From assembly GCA_016712565.1 (NCBI GenBank), contig JADJQU010000005.1:424706-488705 (forward strand): a stretch of DNA of 64,000 nucleotides, in the 5' to 3' direction. Shown here one piece after another: positions 52,355 through 63,408 of the stretch (within the stretch, counting starts at the first letter, position 1; each line of letters starts with the position of its first letter). The DNA is from Planctomycetota bacterium (GTDB taxonomy: Bacteria > Planctomycetota > UBA1135 > GCA-002686595). The notes under the pieces were generated by a model that was given only the letters and a program-made list of their open reading frames with translations, ran no database searches and was not told the DNA's origin. The position numbers were made by a program, and so were the translations under genes.

Positions 52355-54742
52355 TTAGCGCGTCAGCGGAGGTCCGAAGCCCGGGAAGCCGCCGGGGTTG
52401 ATCGACTGGGGCCCGCCGAGGTCGTTGCCGAAGGCGGCGCGGTACTCGTCGCGCCACTTGGGGTTGGAGAGCAGTTGCTTGACCGCCGCGTTCTTCGTTT
52501 GCCGCGCCGCGTTGAGCGCGGCGTTCTCGTCGCAGGGCGTGACGTCGTGCCAGTGGCACTCGATGCAGGCGATGTCGTCGTAGAAGTACTGGATCAGCTC
52601 CAGCTCCTGCGGCGTGCCCTTGGAGGCCTTGTTCTTGGCGCGGCGGCCGTCGTGGGGCGTGACCAGTCTTCCCGACGTGGCGACGATGGAGATGGCGATG
52701 GGTTCGGGGTCCGCGGCCGGCGCGGAGCCCAGGGGGAACGCCTGGGGCATCACCTGGTGACAGGTGGTGCACTTCGCCTCGCCCTCGTGGCGCTGGTATC
52801 CGCCGCCGAAGGCGAGGCGCGCGCGCTCGACCTCCACGGTCTGGCCCTTGGCCGGCACACCCGCGGCGTGACAGCGGGCGCAGGACGCCACGGTGGACGC
52901 CGTGAAGCGGTTGCGCGGGGCCTCGGCCACCTCGCCGTGGCCGTGGCAGCCGGTGCACTCGGCGATCTTGTCGGCCAGCACGATGCGCGCGGGCCCGGCG
53001 GCGGCACCGGCTGCCGCGGGTGCGGGCTCCGACAGGTGGCAGTCGGCGCAGGTGATCGGCGCTCCCTTGCCGTTCTTCTTGCCCACGTGGCGCGCGTGGT
53101 CGAAGCGGTGGGCGCTGGTGCGCGGCGTGGCCGAGGGAATGGCCGTGGGGGCCCGTTCGCCGTGGCACTCCACGCATCCGGAGGCGTCGAAAGTGGCCGC
53201 GAGGCTCCCCAACTCCGCGGATCGCGCCACGGCCGAGTGGCACTTGAGGCACACGGCGTTGGGGTCCTTGGCCGTCCGGGCCACCAAGCCCATCAGCACG
53301 TGCGTGGCGTGATCGAAGGCCCGCGCCACGATGTGCGAGGGCTGTTCGCCCAGCTTGGCCCGGTGACAATCCGCGCAATTTTCCGGAGCGTCCGCTTCGC
53401 GCCCCTTGGAAATGAACTTGTGGCTCTGGCGTTCGAAGGTGAACGTCTCCGGATCCACACGCGTGATCGGCTCCCGCGGCCGATTGTCGGCCATGGCGTG
53501 GTGGGTGGTCAGGGACGAGGGCTGGATGGCATGGCAGCGCGCGCACTCGTCAGTGTCACCGTGGTTCTGCACCGCCATTTCGGTGTGGCAGGTGACGCAG
53601 CCCCCGTAGGAACCCCGCTGGTCGGCGGGCTCGAGGAACTCGCGCAGGCCGAATCCGCGGACGTTGGCGACGGCCTTGGGGGTGGGTGACGGCGTTGCGC
53701 CCTCGAACACGTGGCAGGCGAGGCAGCCCTCGCGGGCGAGCTTGTCGGAGGCCGCCTTCGGGACCCTGGGATGGGGAACTGCGCCCGACGGGGGCCCGGC
53801 AGCCTGGTGCTGGGCATGGGAGAACACGCCGCGGGTGGGACTCGTGCGGCGGAAGGCCGATCCGTCGGGCCCCTTGCGCGAGGCCTCGAACTGCATTCCG
53901 ACGTGGCACTTGGCGCAGGCCTCGGTGTCGAACTGGGGCTCGGCCAGGGAATCCGGCCGGCCCTCCGCGAGCCGCGAGTGGCAGGTGCGGCAGGCGTCCT
54001 GATTGCCGGAGGCGAGTTCCGCCTCCGAGAGGTGCGCGGCGTGGCTGAACACGGCCGGGCCCCGGGAGTCGGAGGCTTCCTTCGCTTGCTCGGTCAAGCC
54101 GCGGTTGAAGCTCCGGCGCACGGCGGGTGAGGAGTCGTCATGGCACTTGACGCAGTAGGCCTTGCCCTCGAGGTTGTCCGTGGGCAGCCGGATCTCCCAG
54201 GCCGGTCGATTGCGCGTGCCGGTGTCCTTGTAGTGGCACTCGGCGCAGTCGAGGGGCTCACCGCTCTCGCGGTGGACGAGGTGATCGCCGTGCTTGAACA
54301 GTCGATCCGCCTCGTCGGCGGGTTGGACGCGGGACTTCGAGGTGTCCAGGCGTTGGCCGTTGGTCTCCCGGAAGTAGCCGTCGGGGTCGTGGCAGCGGTC
54401 GCAGCGGTCGATGGGCCGGGCCAGCTGCGCGGGCGGCACGTCCTTGCGATAGTCATGGCAACCGCGGCAGTCTCGCGCCACCTCGCCCTCCCGCAGGGCG
54501 AGCTTCTTGTCCACCGCCGCGCGGCTCGACCAATAGGGAGAGACGTGCTTCTTGTGGTCGAACACCACGCCGTCGCCAAGCTCCGCGGCGGGGCCGTGGC
54601 TCTCCGACACGGCGGTCGGAGCCGTGGAGCCCGGGCCGGCGCCCGGCGCGGGCTTCGGATCCTTGGACGCCAGAATCGCCGAGGGCCCCGCGGCGAGGAG
54701 CAAGAGCAGCGCGAGCGCGCGAAGCAGGAGGAACCAGGGCAA
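52355..54742 (-). CDS. 17-heme periplasmic multiheme cytochrome c
   Basis: About 795 residues. Start uncertain: TTG at 54742 gives LPWFLLLRALALLLLLAAG as signal; an in-frame GTG at 54805 adds an Arg-rich n-region. Seventeen CxxCH motifs (CRGCH, CDRCH, CAECH, CVKCH, CRTCH, CAKCH, CLACH, CVTCH, CARCH, CADCH, CLKCH, CVECH, CADCH, CTGCH, CARCH, CTTCH, CIECH) with many 'FSHAAH/FDHATH' distal His ligands. Resembles decaheme-type and cytochrome c7 repeat proteins that conduct electrons over long distances. Soluble in the periplasm unless the signal stays uncleaved. Convergent with the FHA-15-heme gene, so both cytochromes cluster physically. Confidence 0.88.
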   Translation of the reverse strand: MPWFLLLRALALLLLLAAGPSAILASKDPKPAPGAGPGSTAPTAVSESHGPAAELGDGVVFDHKKHVSPYWSSRAAVDKKLALREGEVARDCRGCHDYRKDVPPAQLARPIDRCDRCHDPDGYFRETNGQRLDTSKSRVQPADEADRLFKHGDHLVHRESGEPLDCAECHYKDTGTRNRPAWEIRLPTDNLEGKAYCVKCHDDSSPAVRRSFNRGLTEQAKEASDSRGPAVFSHAAHLSEAELASGNQDACRTCHSRLAEGRPDSLAEPQFDTEACAKCHVGMQFEASRKGPDGSAFRRTSPTRGVFSHAQHQAAGPPSGAVPHPRVPKAASDKLAREGCLACHVFEGATPSPTPKAVANVRGFGLREFLEPADQRGSYGGCVTCHTEMAVQNHGDTDECARCHAIQPSSLTTHHAMADNRPREPITRVDPETFTFERQSHKFISKGREADAPENCADCHRAKLGEQPSHIVARAFDHATHVLMGLVARTAKDPNAVCLKCHSAVARSAELGSLAATFDASGCVECHGERAPTAIPSATPRTSAHRFDHARHVGKKNGKGAPITCADCHLSEPAPAAAGAAAGPARIVLADKIAECTGCHGHGEVAEAPRNRFTASTVASCARCHAAGVPAKGQTVEVERARLAFGGGYQRHEGEAKCTTCHQVMPQAFPLGSAPAADPEPIAISIVATSGRLVTPHDGRRAKNKASKGTPQELELIQYFYDDIACIECHWHDVTPCDENAALNAARQTKNAAVKQLLSNPKWRDEYRAAFGNDLGGPQSINPGGFPGFGPPLTR

Positions 54743-54870
54743 GGGGGTTCTCGGCGGGGGTGGACGCGGCCGGGGCGGGGTTCGGGAGCGGCGACAAGAT
54801 GGCACAAACGCGCAGCCTGGGGAAGGGACGCCGGGCGGGGCCGGGGACCGGGTGGCGCCGTGCCCGGCGG

Positions 54871-54876
54871 TACGAT
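54871..54876 (+). promoter_or_regulatory. -10 hexamer before the first kinase gene
   Basis: TACGAT precedes ATG 54884 by 7 nt, in the same layout as other SD-less genes here. It overlaps the alternative ATG at 54875, which would therefore lie inside the promoter. Confidence 0.4.
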
Positions 54877-54883
54877 GGAGCCG

Positions 54884-56542
<1,659 letters not shown>

Positions 56543-56549
56543 AGCCCCC

Positions 56550-58229
56550 ATGCTGATCGTCACCCACGTCTCGGACTCTTCCCTCGCCGGCACGAAGCAG
56601 ACCTTCGACTCCCGGCGGGTGCGGGTGGGACGCAAGCCTGAATGCGAGGTGCGCTTCGACTCCCAGCGCGACATTTCGGTTTCCGGGGACCACGCCGAGG
56701 TGCGCGTGGAATCGGGCCGAATCCTGGTGCGCGATCTGGGCTCCACGAACGGGACCTTCCTGGGCGAGCAGCGCTTGCAGGGTGAGACCGTGGTCGGGCC
56801 GGACGACGTGGTGCGCCTGGGCGCCAACGGGCCTCGGTTGCGCTTCGCCCTGGGAGCCCTCACCGCGGAAACCTTCGTGGAAACACCGGGCGTTGGGCGC
56901 GCGTCTGGGGATGAACAGCGCGGCGCGGCTCTCCATGGGGGGGCCGGTGGCAAGCAAGGCGTGGGGATGGAGACCCTGCATCGCGTGGTCGGCTCCGAGC
57001 GGGCCAAGGCGCGGCGGAGCCTTGGGATTGCCGGGGGCAGCGTGCTCGTGGTGGCCCTTGCTCTGGCCGGCTGGCAGTACCTGCGGCAGGCGGACACGGA
57101 GCGCACGGTGCGCAAGACACAGGACGAGGTCGAGCAGAGTCGCCTGGCGGCGGAGGAGGCCCGTGAGTTGGCTGCGCGCACGCGGACGGAGCTGGACCGC
57201 ACCCTGGCGGACGTCCGGACGCGCCACGCCGAGGAGCTCGCCGCGCTCAAGGGCGAGTTGTCGGCGGGGGAGAGGAAAGTCTCCAGCCTGATCGTCGAGA
57301 TCGAAGGCAGCAGCCGAGCCCTGGCCGAAATGCAGGCCAAGAGCGAGGTGGAGACCGCGGCCGAGCGCGAATTGCGCCGCGAGCTCGAAGCCAAGGTCCA
57401 AACGCTCGGCGAGGACCTGGCCCAGCAGGAGAGCGCCCTGCGCGAGCAGGCCGGCAAGGCCGCCCCCGATTGGGCGGGTCTCGTGTCGCGCTATCAACAG
57501 AGCCTGTTCCTCTGCCTGGCCCAGACCGCCCCCGACGCCAACGGCAGTTTCTCCCAGTCCATCGGCACCGCCTGGGTGTGCCGGGCCGACGGAGTGCTCG
57601 CCACCAACGCCCACGTGGCCGAGTTCATGAAGGACCGGGCCAGTTGGTCCCTGATCGCCTGCGTGCAGAACGACACCGGCCGCCTGTTCGAGGTGCGCGA
57701 GATCCTGCTGCACCCGGGCTACACCGGCCGGCCGGATTCACCCGATGTGGCCCTGATGCGCCTCGACACCCAGGGCGTGGAGTTGGTGCCCCTGGCGCTG
57801 GCGGACTCCGCGGAACTGAGGGCCCTGCGCATCGGCACCCAGCTCGGCACCCTGGGCTATCCGGGCGAACTGACGTTGCAGTACGTGAGCCAACAGGCCC
57901 TCACCGGGGAGTTGACCACGGCCCAGGCCACCTTCAAGGACGGCTGGATCGGGCGCATCCTCGACTTCCAGGGCGCTCGGGCCGGATTCGAGCAGAGCCA
58001 CTCGATCCAACACTCGGCCAGCCTCTCGGGCGGGACCTCCGGCTCGCCCATGTTCACCGCGGACGGCAAGGTGGTGGCCCTCAACAACGCCGGCCGCGAC
58101 CTGATGGTGAAGGTGCAGGCGCGTTCGGGCACGGGCGATCAGGTGGAGCGCATGCCCAACCCCGCGGAAATCGGCTACGCGGTGCGCGTGGACCTGCTGG
58201 CGGAGCTTCTGCGTGACAGCGGCTGGTGA
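56550..58229 (+). CDS. FHA - transmembrane - coiled-coil - trypsin-like serine protease
   Basis: 559 residues. Canonical FHA at ~15-100 (VRVGRKPECEVRF … VSGDHAEVRV … DLGSTNGTFLGEQ). A single membrane helix at ~158-176 (SLGIAGGSVLVVALALAGW) is followed by a ~130-residue coiled coil and a periplasmic S1/HtrA-like domain: His in ATNAHVAEF, Asp in SPDVALMRLD, Ser in LSGGTSGSPMF. No PDZ domain. Phosphorylated cytoplasmic partners could thus be linked to periplasmic proteolysis. The next gene starts 17 nt before its end. Confidence 0.9.
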   Translation: MLIVTHVSDSSLAGTKQTFDSRRVRVGRKPECEVRFDSQRDISVSGDHAEVRVESGRILVRDLGSTNGTFLGEQRLQGETVVGPDDVVRLGANGPRLRFALGALTAETFVETPGVGRASGDEQRGAALHGGAGGKQGVGMETLHRVVGSERAKARRSLGIAGGSVLVVALALAGWQYLRQADTERTVRKTQDEVEQSRLAAEEARELAARTRTELDRTLADVRTRHAEELAALKGELSAGERKVSSLIVEIEGSSRALAEMQAKSEVETAAERELRRELEAKVQTLGEDLAQQESALREQAGKAAPDWAGLVSRYQQSLFLCLAQTAPDANGSFSQSIGTAWVCRADGVLATNAHVAEFMKDRASWSLIACVQNDTGRLFEVREILLHPGYTGRPDSPDVALMRLDTQGVELVPLALADSAELRALRIGTQLGTLGYPGELTLQYVSQQALTGELTTAQATFKDGWIGRILDFQGARAGFEQSHSIQHSASLSGGTSGSPMFTADGKVVALNNAGRDLMVKVQARSGTGDQVERMPNPAEIGYAVRVDLLAELLRDSGW

Positions 58230-60496
58230 TTCGGGCGCGGCGGCGCACCTGCGCTCGCTGTGGGTGCCGACCCTGGGCGACGGGGACTGGTCCGGTCTGT
58301 CTCCGGAGCGCAGCTATCGGCCGCCGGAAACACAAGCGGATTTGCCCCTGACCGAGGCCGACGCAACCCTCTCGGGTCTCGGCACCCTGGGGGGCAAGCC
58401 CGGGCGCGGGGAAACGCAAACCGCCCCCGACGCCACGCTTTCCGCGCGGCCTACGTTGGGCGGGGAGCGCGCTGCCCCAGGGGCTCCAGTTCCAGGACCC
58501 GCGCTCGCGGGCTTCGATTTGCTCGGGGAAGTGGGCCGGGGCGGCATGGGCGTGGTGTTCCGCGCGCGCCAGCGCTCCCTGGCCCGCGACGTGGCGATCA
58601 AGTTGATCCGCAGTGGGGGCACGGCCCCGAGCGTCCGCGGCCAATTCGTGGCCGAAGCCCTGGTGAACGGGCTCCTGGATCACCCCAACATCGTGCCGGT
58701 GCACGAGCTCGGCACCACCGATCAGGGCGAGGTGTTCCTGGCCATGAAGCTCGTGGGGGGCAGCACCTGGCGCGAGCTTTTGCACCCGCGGGGCTTCGTG
58801 GGGCCCGCGGCGGATCTCGAGCGCCACCTGGGGATTCTGCAAGCGGTGGCCAACGCGGTCGCCTTCGCCCATTCCAAGGGCATCGTCCATCGGGACCTGA
58901 AGCCCGAGAACGTCATGGTGGGCTCCTTCGGCGAGGTGCTCGTCATGGACTGGGGCATCGCGGTGGACGTGCGCGAGCGGGTGGAGAGCGATGCCCGCAC
59001 GCGCCACAAGTCCACGATCCAGTCCCCTTCCGGAACGCCGGCCTACATGCCGCCGGAATTGGCCCTGGGCCGCGGTTCGGACATCGGGCCCTGGACCGAC
59101 ACCTATTTGCTGGGTGCGATCCTGCACGAGATCCTCACGGGCCGGCCGCCCCATGCCGGGGCCAACCTGCTCGAGGTGCTGCTGGCCGCCGGTGAATCCC
59201 GGCCGCCGCGCCTCCCCGAGGGGACACCCGGCGGACTCGCGCGGGTGTGCACCCGCGCCCTGGAGGCCGATCCCGCGCGCCGCTATCGCAGCGTGGCCGA
59301 GTTCCAGGCGGCCCTGGGAGATTTCCTGCAGCACCGGGCCTCGGAACGGATTGCCGAGGAGGCGCGCCGCACCCTGGCGCAGGTGGGGGGCTCGTCCCGG
59401 GCCGACGAAGCGGCGCGGACCCGGCGCTACGGTCAGTTCGCGGAGGCCATCGCCGGGTTCCGGCAGGCGCTGGTGCTCTGGGACGAAAACGACTCCGCGC
59501 GAGCGGGAGAGCGCGAGGCGCGCGTGGCCTTCGCGCGAGCTGCCCTGGAGTCCGGCGACGTGGTCCTGGCCCAGACCCAGATCGAGGCCCTGCCCGCCGG
59601 GGACGCCGAGGCCGCCGTGCTGCGCCGTGAGCACCTGGAGCTGTGCGCCGCCCGCGACCGGGCCAGGGCCATGGCCCTGCGCATGAAGCGCGCCCTGATC
59701 GGCGGCACGGTGCTCTTGATCGTCGGCCTGGGGACCGGCCTCTCTCTCCTCATCCGCGAGCAGTGGAAGAGTGCCTGGACGGTGCGCGACACCCATCAGA
59801 AGCAGGAGGCCCTGGCGGCTCGGGAGACGGCCCTGGCCAACGGGGCCCTGATTCGCCGCGCGGTGCACGGGAACGCGCCCTTGGAACTGGTGCTGCTGGC
59901 CGAGGGCAACGGAGACTTTTCGGGAAACGCCGAGATCGCGGGACTGTTCGAGGACTTGGACGAGGGCGACCGGACGCTCGCGTGGGCTTCGAACGTCAAC
60001 CTGCTCCTGTTCTGCGACGGCGTCGGGGGCGACGTCGTGCTCGCGCGCCCGGGCCCCCGCGGGGAGCGCATGCGGCTGGGCCTCTTCGGCGCCGAGGCTC
60101 TCTGCGGCGCCCTGAGCGAGGAGGGACGCTTTTGCGCCTTGGCCACGGACTCCGGCGAGGTGCGGGCCTACGCGCTGCGCGATGCCGTCGCCGACGACCA
60201 CGGCCGACTGCGGCTGTGGGAGGGGAGCCGGCGGGCGCGCCGCCCACGGCCCTGGCCCTGGATTCCTCGGCGGTGACCCTGGCCGTGGCCCAGGCGAGTC
60301 GAGCGAGGCTCTTCGATCTGCCCGCGGGCACGCCCTCGGCGCCGCCGTGGAGGCCTCCGGCCAGATCCGGCGGCTCGAGTTCCGCGGAGCCGAGTTGTTC
60401 GTGGTGGCGCGGGCGGGGGATGGCACCGAGGTGCTGCGCTGCGACGGCCGCACCGGGGCGGTCCTGGGCCGGCTGACCGTGGACTCAACGCCCTGA
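58213..60496 (+). CDS. Membrane Ser/Thr protein kinase (two apparent frameshifts near the 3' end)
   Basis: GTG at 58213, inside the protease gene's end. N-terminal ~95 residues have TLSG-type repeats. Kinase domain: GRGGMGVVFRARQ, VAIKLI, HRDLKPENVMV, MDWGIAV (DWG instead of DFG, typical of Planctomycetota), GTPAYMPPELALG. Membrane helix near 497-517 (ALIGGTVLLIVGLGTGLSLL), then a periplasmic sensor part. The first frame ends at 60276, but coherent sequence (EPAGAPPTALALDSSAV…, then HALGAAVEASGQIRRLEF…) continues in two other frames after shifts near 60224 and 60328, to the stop at 60496. Intact protein would be about 760 residues, with a β-propeller-like extracellular region. Confidence 0.82.
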
Positions 60497-60913
60497 GGGC
60501 GCGTCCCCGTCCTGCATCTGGTCCTGGGCCGAGCGCACGGGTGTCGCGGCTCCGAGGACCGCGACAATGCTCACCAAGAGGCCCGCGGCGGCCAGGGCGA
60601 ACAGCAGCTTTGTCGCTCCGCCGTGGCCCGCAGCGGCCCGGCGCCAAAGGAAGAAGCACAAGAGGATCAGCACCAGGGAAACCACGAATCCGCCCAGCCC
60701 CGCGAGCCAGGCAGAGGCCTGCCAGAGCATCTGGGCCAGCTTCGGGAGCATGACCCCTTCTTCCGCCATGGGGCGCACGTAGACCTGACCGCTGACGATC
60801 ACGCCTCCCAGCGCCAGGGCGCCCATGGCGGCCGCGAGTCCGGCGGCAAGGTGCGCGATCCAGGGGCTGCTGGTCAGTTCGGCGTGGGCCGTGCCGTAGT
60901 CGGGCTGTGCCAT
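60485..60913 (-). CDS. Small three-helix membrane protein of unknown function
   Basis: 142 residues from ATG at 60913. Hydrophobic segments at about 16-40 (LAAGLAAAMGALALGGVIVSG), 65-87 (AWLAGLGGFVVSLVLILLCFF) and 100-122 (LLFALAAAGLLVSIVAVLGA). No recognisable motif. It overlaps the kinase 3' end by 12 bp in convergent orientation. A hydrophobicity pattern without shadow character supports its reality, but nothing indicates a function. Confidence 0.65.
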   Translation of the reverse strand: MAQPDYGTAHAELTSSPWIAHLAAGLAAAMGALALGGVIVSGQVYVRPMAEEGVMLPKLAQMLWQASAWLAGLGGFVVSLVLILLCFFLWRRAAAGHGGATKLLFALAAAGLLVSIVAVLGAATPVRSAQDQMQDGDAPSGR

Positions 60914-61160
60914 GGGGGTCTGGGGCGGAAAGCGCCGTGGCGCGGTTCGAAGGTCCGTTTCTGGCGTACGGGCCCATGGTACCGCTTGCCACGACCGCGT
61001 TCCTCGGGCCCCTGGGACCGTGATCCCCGCCCCGCGGGGGCCCTGCGGCGTTGCGGTGGAAGCGCGGGGCCCAAGACCGGGAAGCCGGCCAGAAAGCCGG
61101 GTCGGGATTTCCCGGGCAGCAGTCCTGGAAGCAGTAGCATGGTCCCGGGAGGGCAATGCC

Positions 61161-63359
61161 ATGGTCAGCGGGATTTCCTGCCGGTGCGCTCGATTCGGAG
61201 CTTCGATCCTCGTCCTCGGGGCCGCCCTGTGCGGAGAGGCCCAAGCCCAATTGTTCCAATTGGCGCCCCAGCAAGTTCCCCAGGGCGCGCCCTTCAACGC
61301 CTCCTACACGGAGAACGTCGACTTCGCCGACGTGGATCAGGACGGCGACTGGGACGTGGTTTCCGCCGACGGCGGCGACTTCGGCAACGACCAGAATCGA
61401 CTGTGGATCAACATGGGCGGCGCCCAGGGCGGTGCCCTCGGGTTTTTCGAGGATCGCACGACGCTGCAGTGCCCCTCGGTGCTCGACGCGAGCCGCGACG
61501 TGGACTTCGTCGACGTGGACGGCGACGGCGACGCCGACCTCTTCGTGTCCAACACGTCCCAGATCTCCAATCAGTCCAATCGCTGGTGGATCAACATGGG
61601 CGGCGCCCAGGGCGGCAGCGCGGGGTTCTTCAGCGACCAGACCGCCGCGCGCTACGTCGACGTGGGAGTCAACAACGGCGTGAGCCAGTCCTCGGTGGCC
61701 CCAAGCCTGGTGCTGGCGGGCGGCGGTTACGTGGACTGGTCCTGCGATTCGGCCTTCGCCGACCTCGACGGCGACGGCGCCATGGACCTGTTCCAGAGCA
61801 CCTACGGATCCCTGTCGGCCGGGCTCGTGCCCGCGCGCGTCTTCCTCAACGACGGCGTGGGGTTCTTCTCCGAGTTCAATCCCAGCGGATTCCAACTTGG
61901 CGGAACGGAGCTCTTCGACGGCGACCCCGCCCTGTGGGCCCAGGGACTGCAGCAGCATCAGACCACGAACACCATGGGCCAATTCGCCGACGTGGCCACC
62001 GTGGGCATGTCCGTGAATCTGGGGGACATCGACGGGGACTTCGACCTCGACGTGCTCCACGGCGAGAAGTACGAGCTGCCGCGCATGTTCAGGAATCTCT
62101 CCGTGGAGCAGGGGGGCCTGCTCAGCCTGCGCGACGTTTCCAACGCGGTCTACCCGCCCAACTGGTCCAGCGGCTCGGGCAAGTACCAGCAGGTCTTCGG
62201 CGACCTGGACGAGGACGGCGATCTCGACATCTACGGGATGAACTGGGTGGATTTTTGCGACAGCGTGCTGACCAACGACGGCAGCGGCGTGTTCAGCAGC
62301 GTGGCCGTGGCCAACTCCTGTCCCTGTGAGAGCGAAGCCGACCTGATCGACTTCGACAGCGACGGCGACCTCGACGTGCTCATGACGCGCCTCACGGGCC
62401 AGGAACGCCTGCAGGAGAACACCGGCGGCTCGGGGGTTTTCCAGTTCGCCCTGACCCAGGGCGTGCTGCCCGTGGACGGCTCGCGCTCCTGGGGCCTGGA
62501 CGTGTGCGACGTGGACCTCGACGGCGATCCCGACGTCCTGGTGGCCAACGACCAGAACGAGGCCAACGCGTTGATGCTCAACGGCTCGGCCCTCTCGGAC
62601 ACCAGCGCGCCGCGCGTCGATCGGCTGGAGCAGGTGCAGGACCGCAATGCCGGCAGCGCGCCCACGGTCGTGCGCGCGGCCGTGTTCGACAACGCCGAGG
62701 AGTACATGACGGCCTTCGCGGACGTGGAGCTTGAGTACTCCGTTTCCTCGGGGCCCTTCCTGTCCGTCCCCATGGCGTGGTCAGGCGGGCAGATCTTCCG
62801 CGGCGAGATCCCGGGGCTGCTGGTGGGCCAGGTCGCCTACCGCGTCAGGGCCACGGATGGGGCGGGGAACACCGGCGTCTCGGTGACGCGCTCGTTCCTG
62901 GTCGGTCCGTGCACGGGCGAACCCGGCGTCTACTGCTCCGCCAAGACCAATTCCTGCGCAGGGTTGCCCTCGATCAGCTTCAGCGGCGTGCCCAGCGTCT
63001 CCGCCACAGCAGGTTTCCTGATCGAGAGTTCGGGCGCGCGGGCCGCGAAGCCGGGACTCCTGCTCTACGGACCCAACGGACCGGCGAGCCTCTCCTTCGA
63101 CGGCGGCACCCTGTGCGTGGCGCCCCAGGGGCTGCGCCGCGGGCCGCCGGTGATCTCCCTGGGGGGAACCCCAGGGCCGGTGTGCGACGCGCTGTTCCGG
63201 CTGGACATGAACGCCTTTGCCTCGGGCAATGGGGGCGGCAATCCGGCGGCGTTCCTCTCCGTCGTGGGCCAGCACGTGCACGTGCAGTGGTGGGGGCGGG
63301 ATTCCACGGCCGTGGGCAGCTTCCTCTCCAACGCGCTGCAGTACCACGTTTGCCCCTGA
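61161..63359 (+). CDS. Secreted VCBS/FG-GAP propeller protein with lineage-typical C-terminal domain
   Basis: 732 residues from ATG 61161; SD GGGAGGG at 61146-61152 supports this start over upstream in-frame ones. Signal peptide (ILVLGAALCGEAQA). Repeated Asp-rich Ca loops (DVDQDGDWD, DVDGDGDAD, DLDGDGAMD, DIDGDFDLD, DLDEDGDLD, DFDSDGDLD, DVDLDGDPD) form a β-propeller; then an Ig-like domain ~490-575 (YRVRATDGAGNTG). The last ~145 residues are a divergent copy of the YCSAKTNS…WWGRDS module found at 4593, 5839 and 63409. Probably surface-exposed, adhesive or sensory. Confidence 0.9.
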   Translation: MVSGISCRCARFGASILVLGAALCGEAQAQLFQLAPQQVPQGAPFNASYTENVDFADVDQDGDWDVVSADGGDFGNDQNRLWINMGGAQGGALGFFEDRTTLQCPSVLDASRDVDFVDVDGDGDADLFVSNTSQISNQSNRWWINMGGAQGGSAGFFSDQTAARYVDVGVNNGVSQSSVAPSLVLAGGGYVDWSCDSAFADLDGDGAMDLFQSTYGSLSAGLVPARVFLNDGVGFFSEFNPSGFQLGGTELFDGDPALWAQGLQQHQTTNTMGQFADVATVGMSVNLGDIDGDFDLDVLHGEKYELPRMFRNLSVEQGGLLSLRDVSNAVYPPNWSSGSGKYQQVFGDLDEDGDLDIYGMNWVDFCDSVLTNDGSGVFSSVAVANSCPCESEADLIDFDSDGDLDVLMTRLTGQERLQENTGGSGVFQFALTQGVLPVDGSRSWGLDVCDVDLDGDPDVLVANDQNEANALMLNGSALSDTSAPRVDRLEQVQDRNAGSAPTVVRAAVFDNAEEYMTAFADVELEYSVSSGPFLSVPMAWSGGQIFRGEIPGLLVGQVAYRVRATDGAGNTGVSVTRSFLVGPCTGEPGVYCSAKTNSCAGLPSISFSGVPSVSATAGFLIESSGARAAKPGLLLYGPNGPASLSFDGGTLCVAPQGLRRGPPVISLGGTPGPVCDALFRLDMNAFASGNGGGNPAAFLSVVGQHVHVQWWGRDSTAVGSFLSNALQYHVCP

Positions 63360-63361
63360 GA

Positions 63362-63385
63362 GCCGACCCAGGACCCCGGGTCGGC
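63362..63385. terminator. Bidirectional hairpin between convergent genes
   Basis: GCCGACCC (63362-63369) and GGGTCGGC (63378-63385) form an 8-bp stem over an 8-nt loop, right after the propeller gene and before the convergent gene's stop at 63409. No T-run. Confidence 0.5.
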
Positions 63386-63408
63386 CCGGCAGGTGCTGGG
63401 ACGCGTCC

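Noticed and set aside
49829..53689. 1,286-residue open frame on the plus strand crossing two cytochrome genes
   Set aside because: Runs through the FHA-cytochrome in another frame and antisense to the 17-heme gene; no CxxCH and no domain character.
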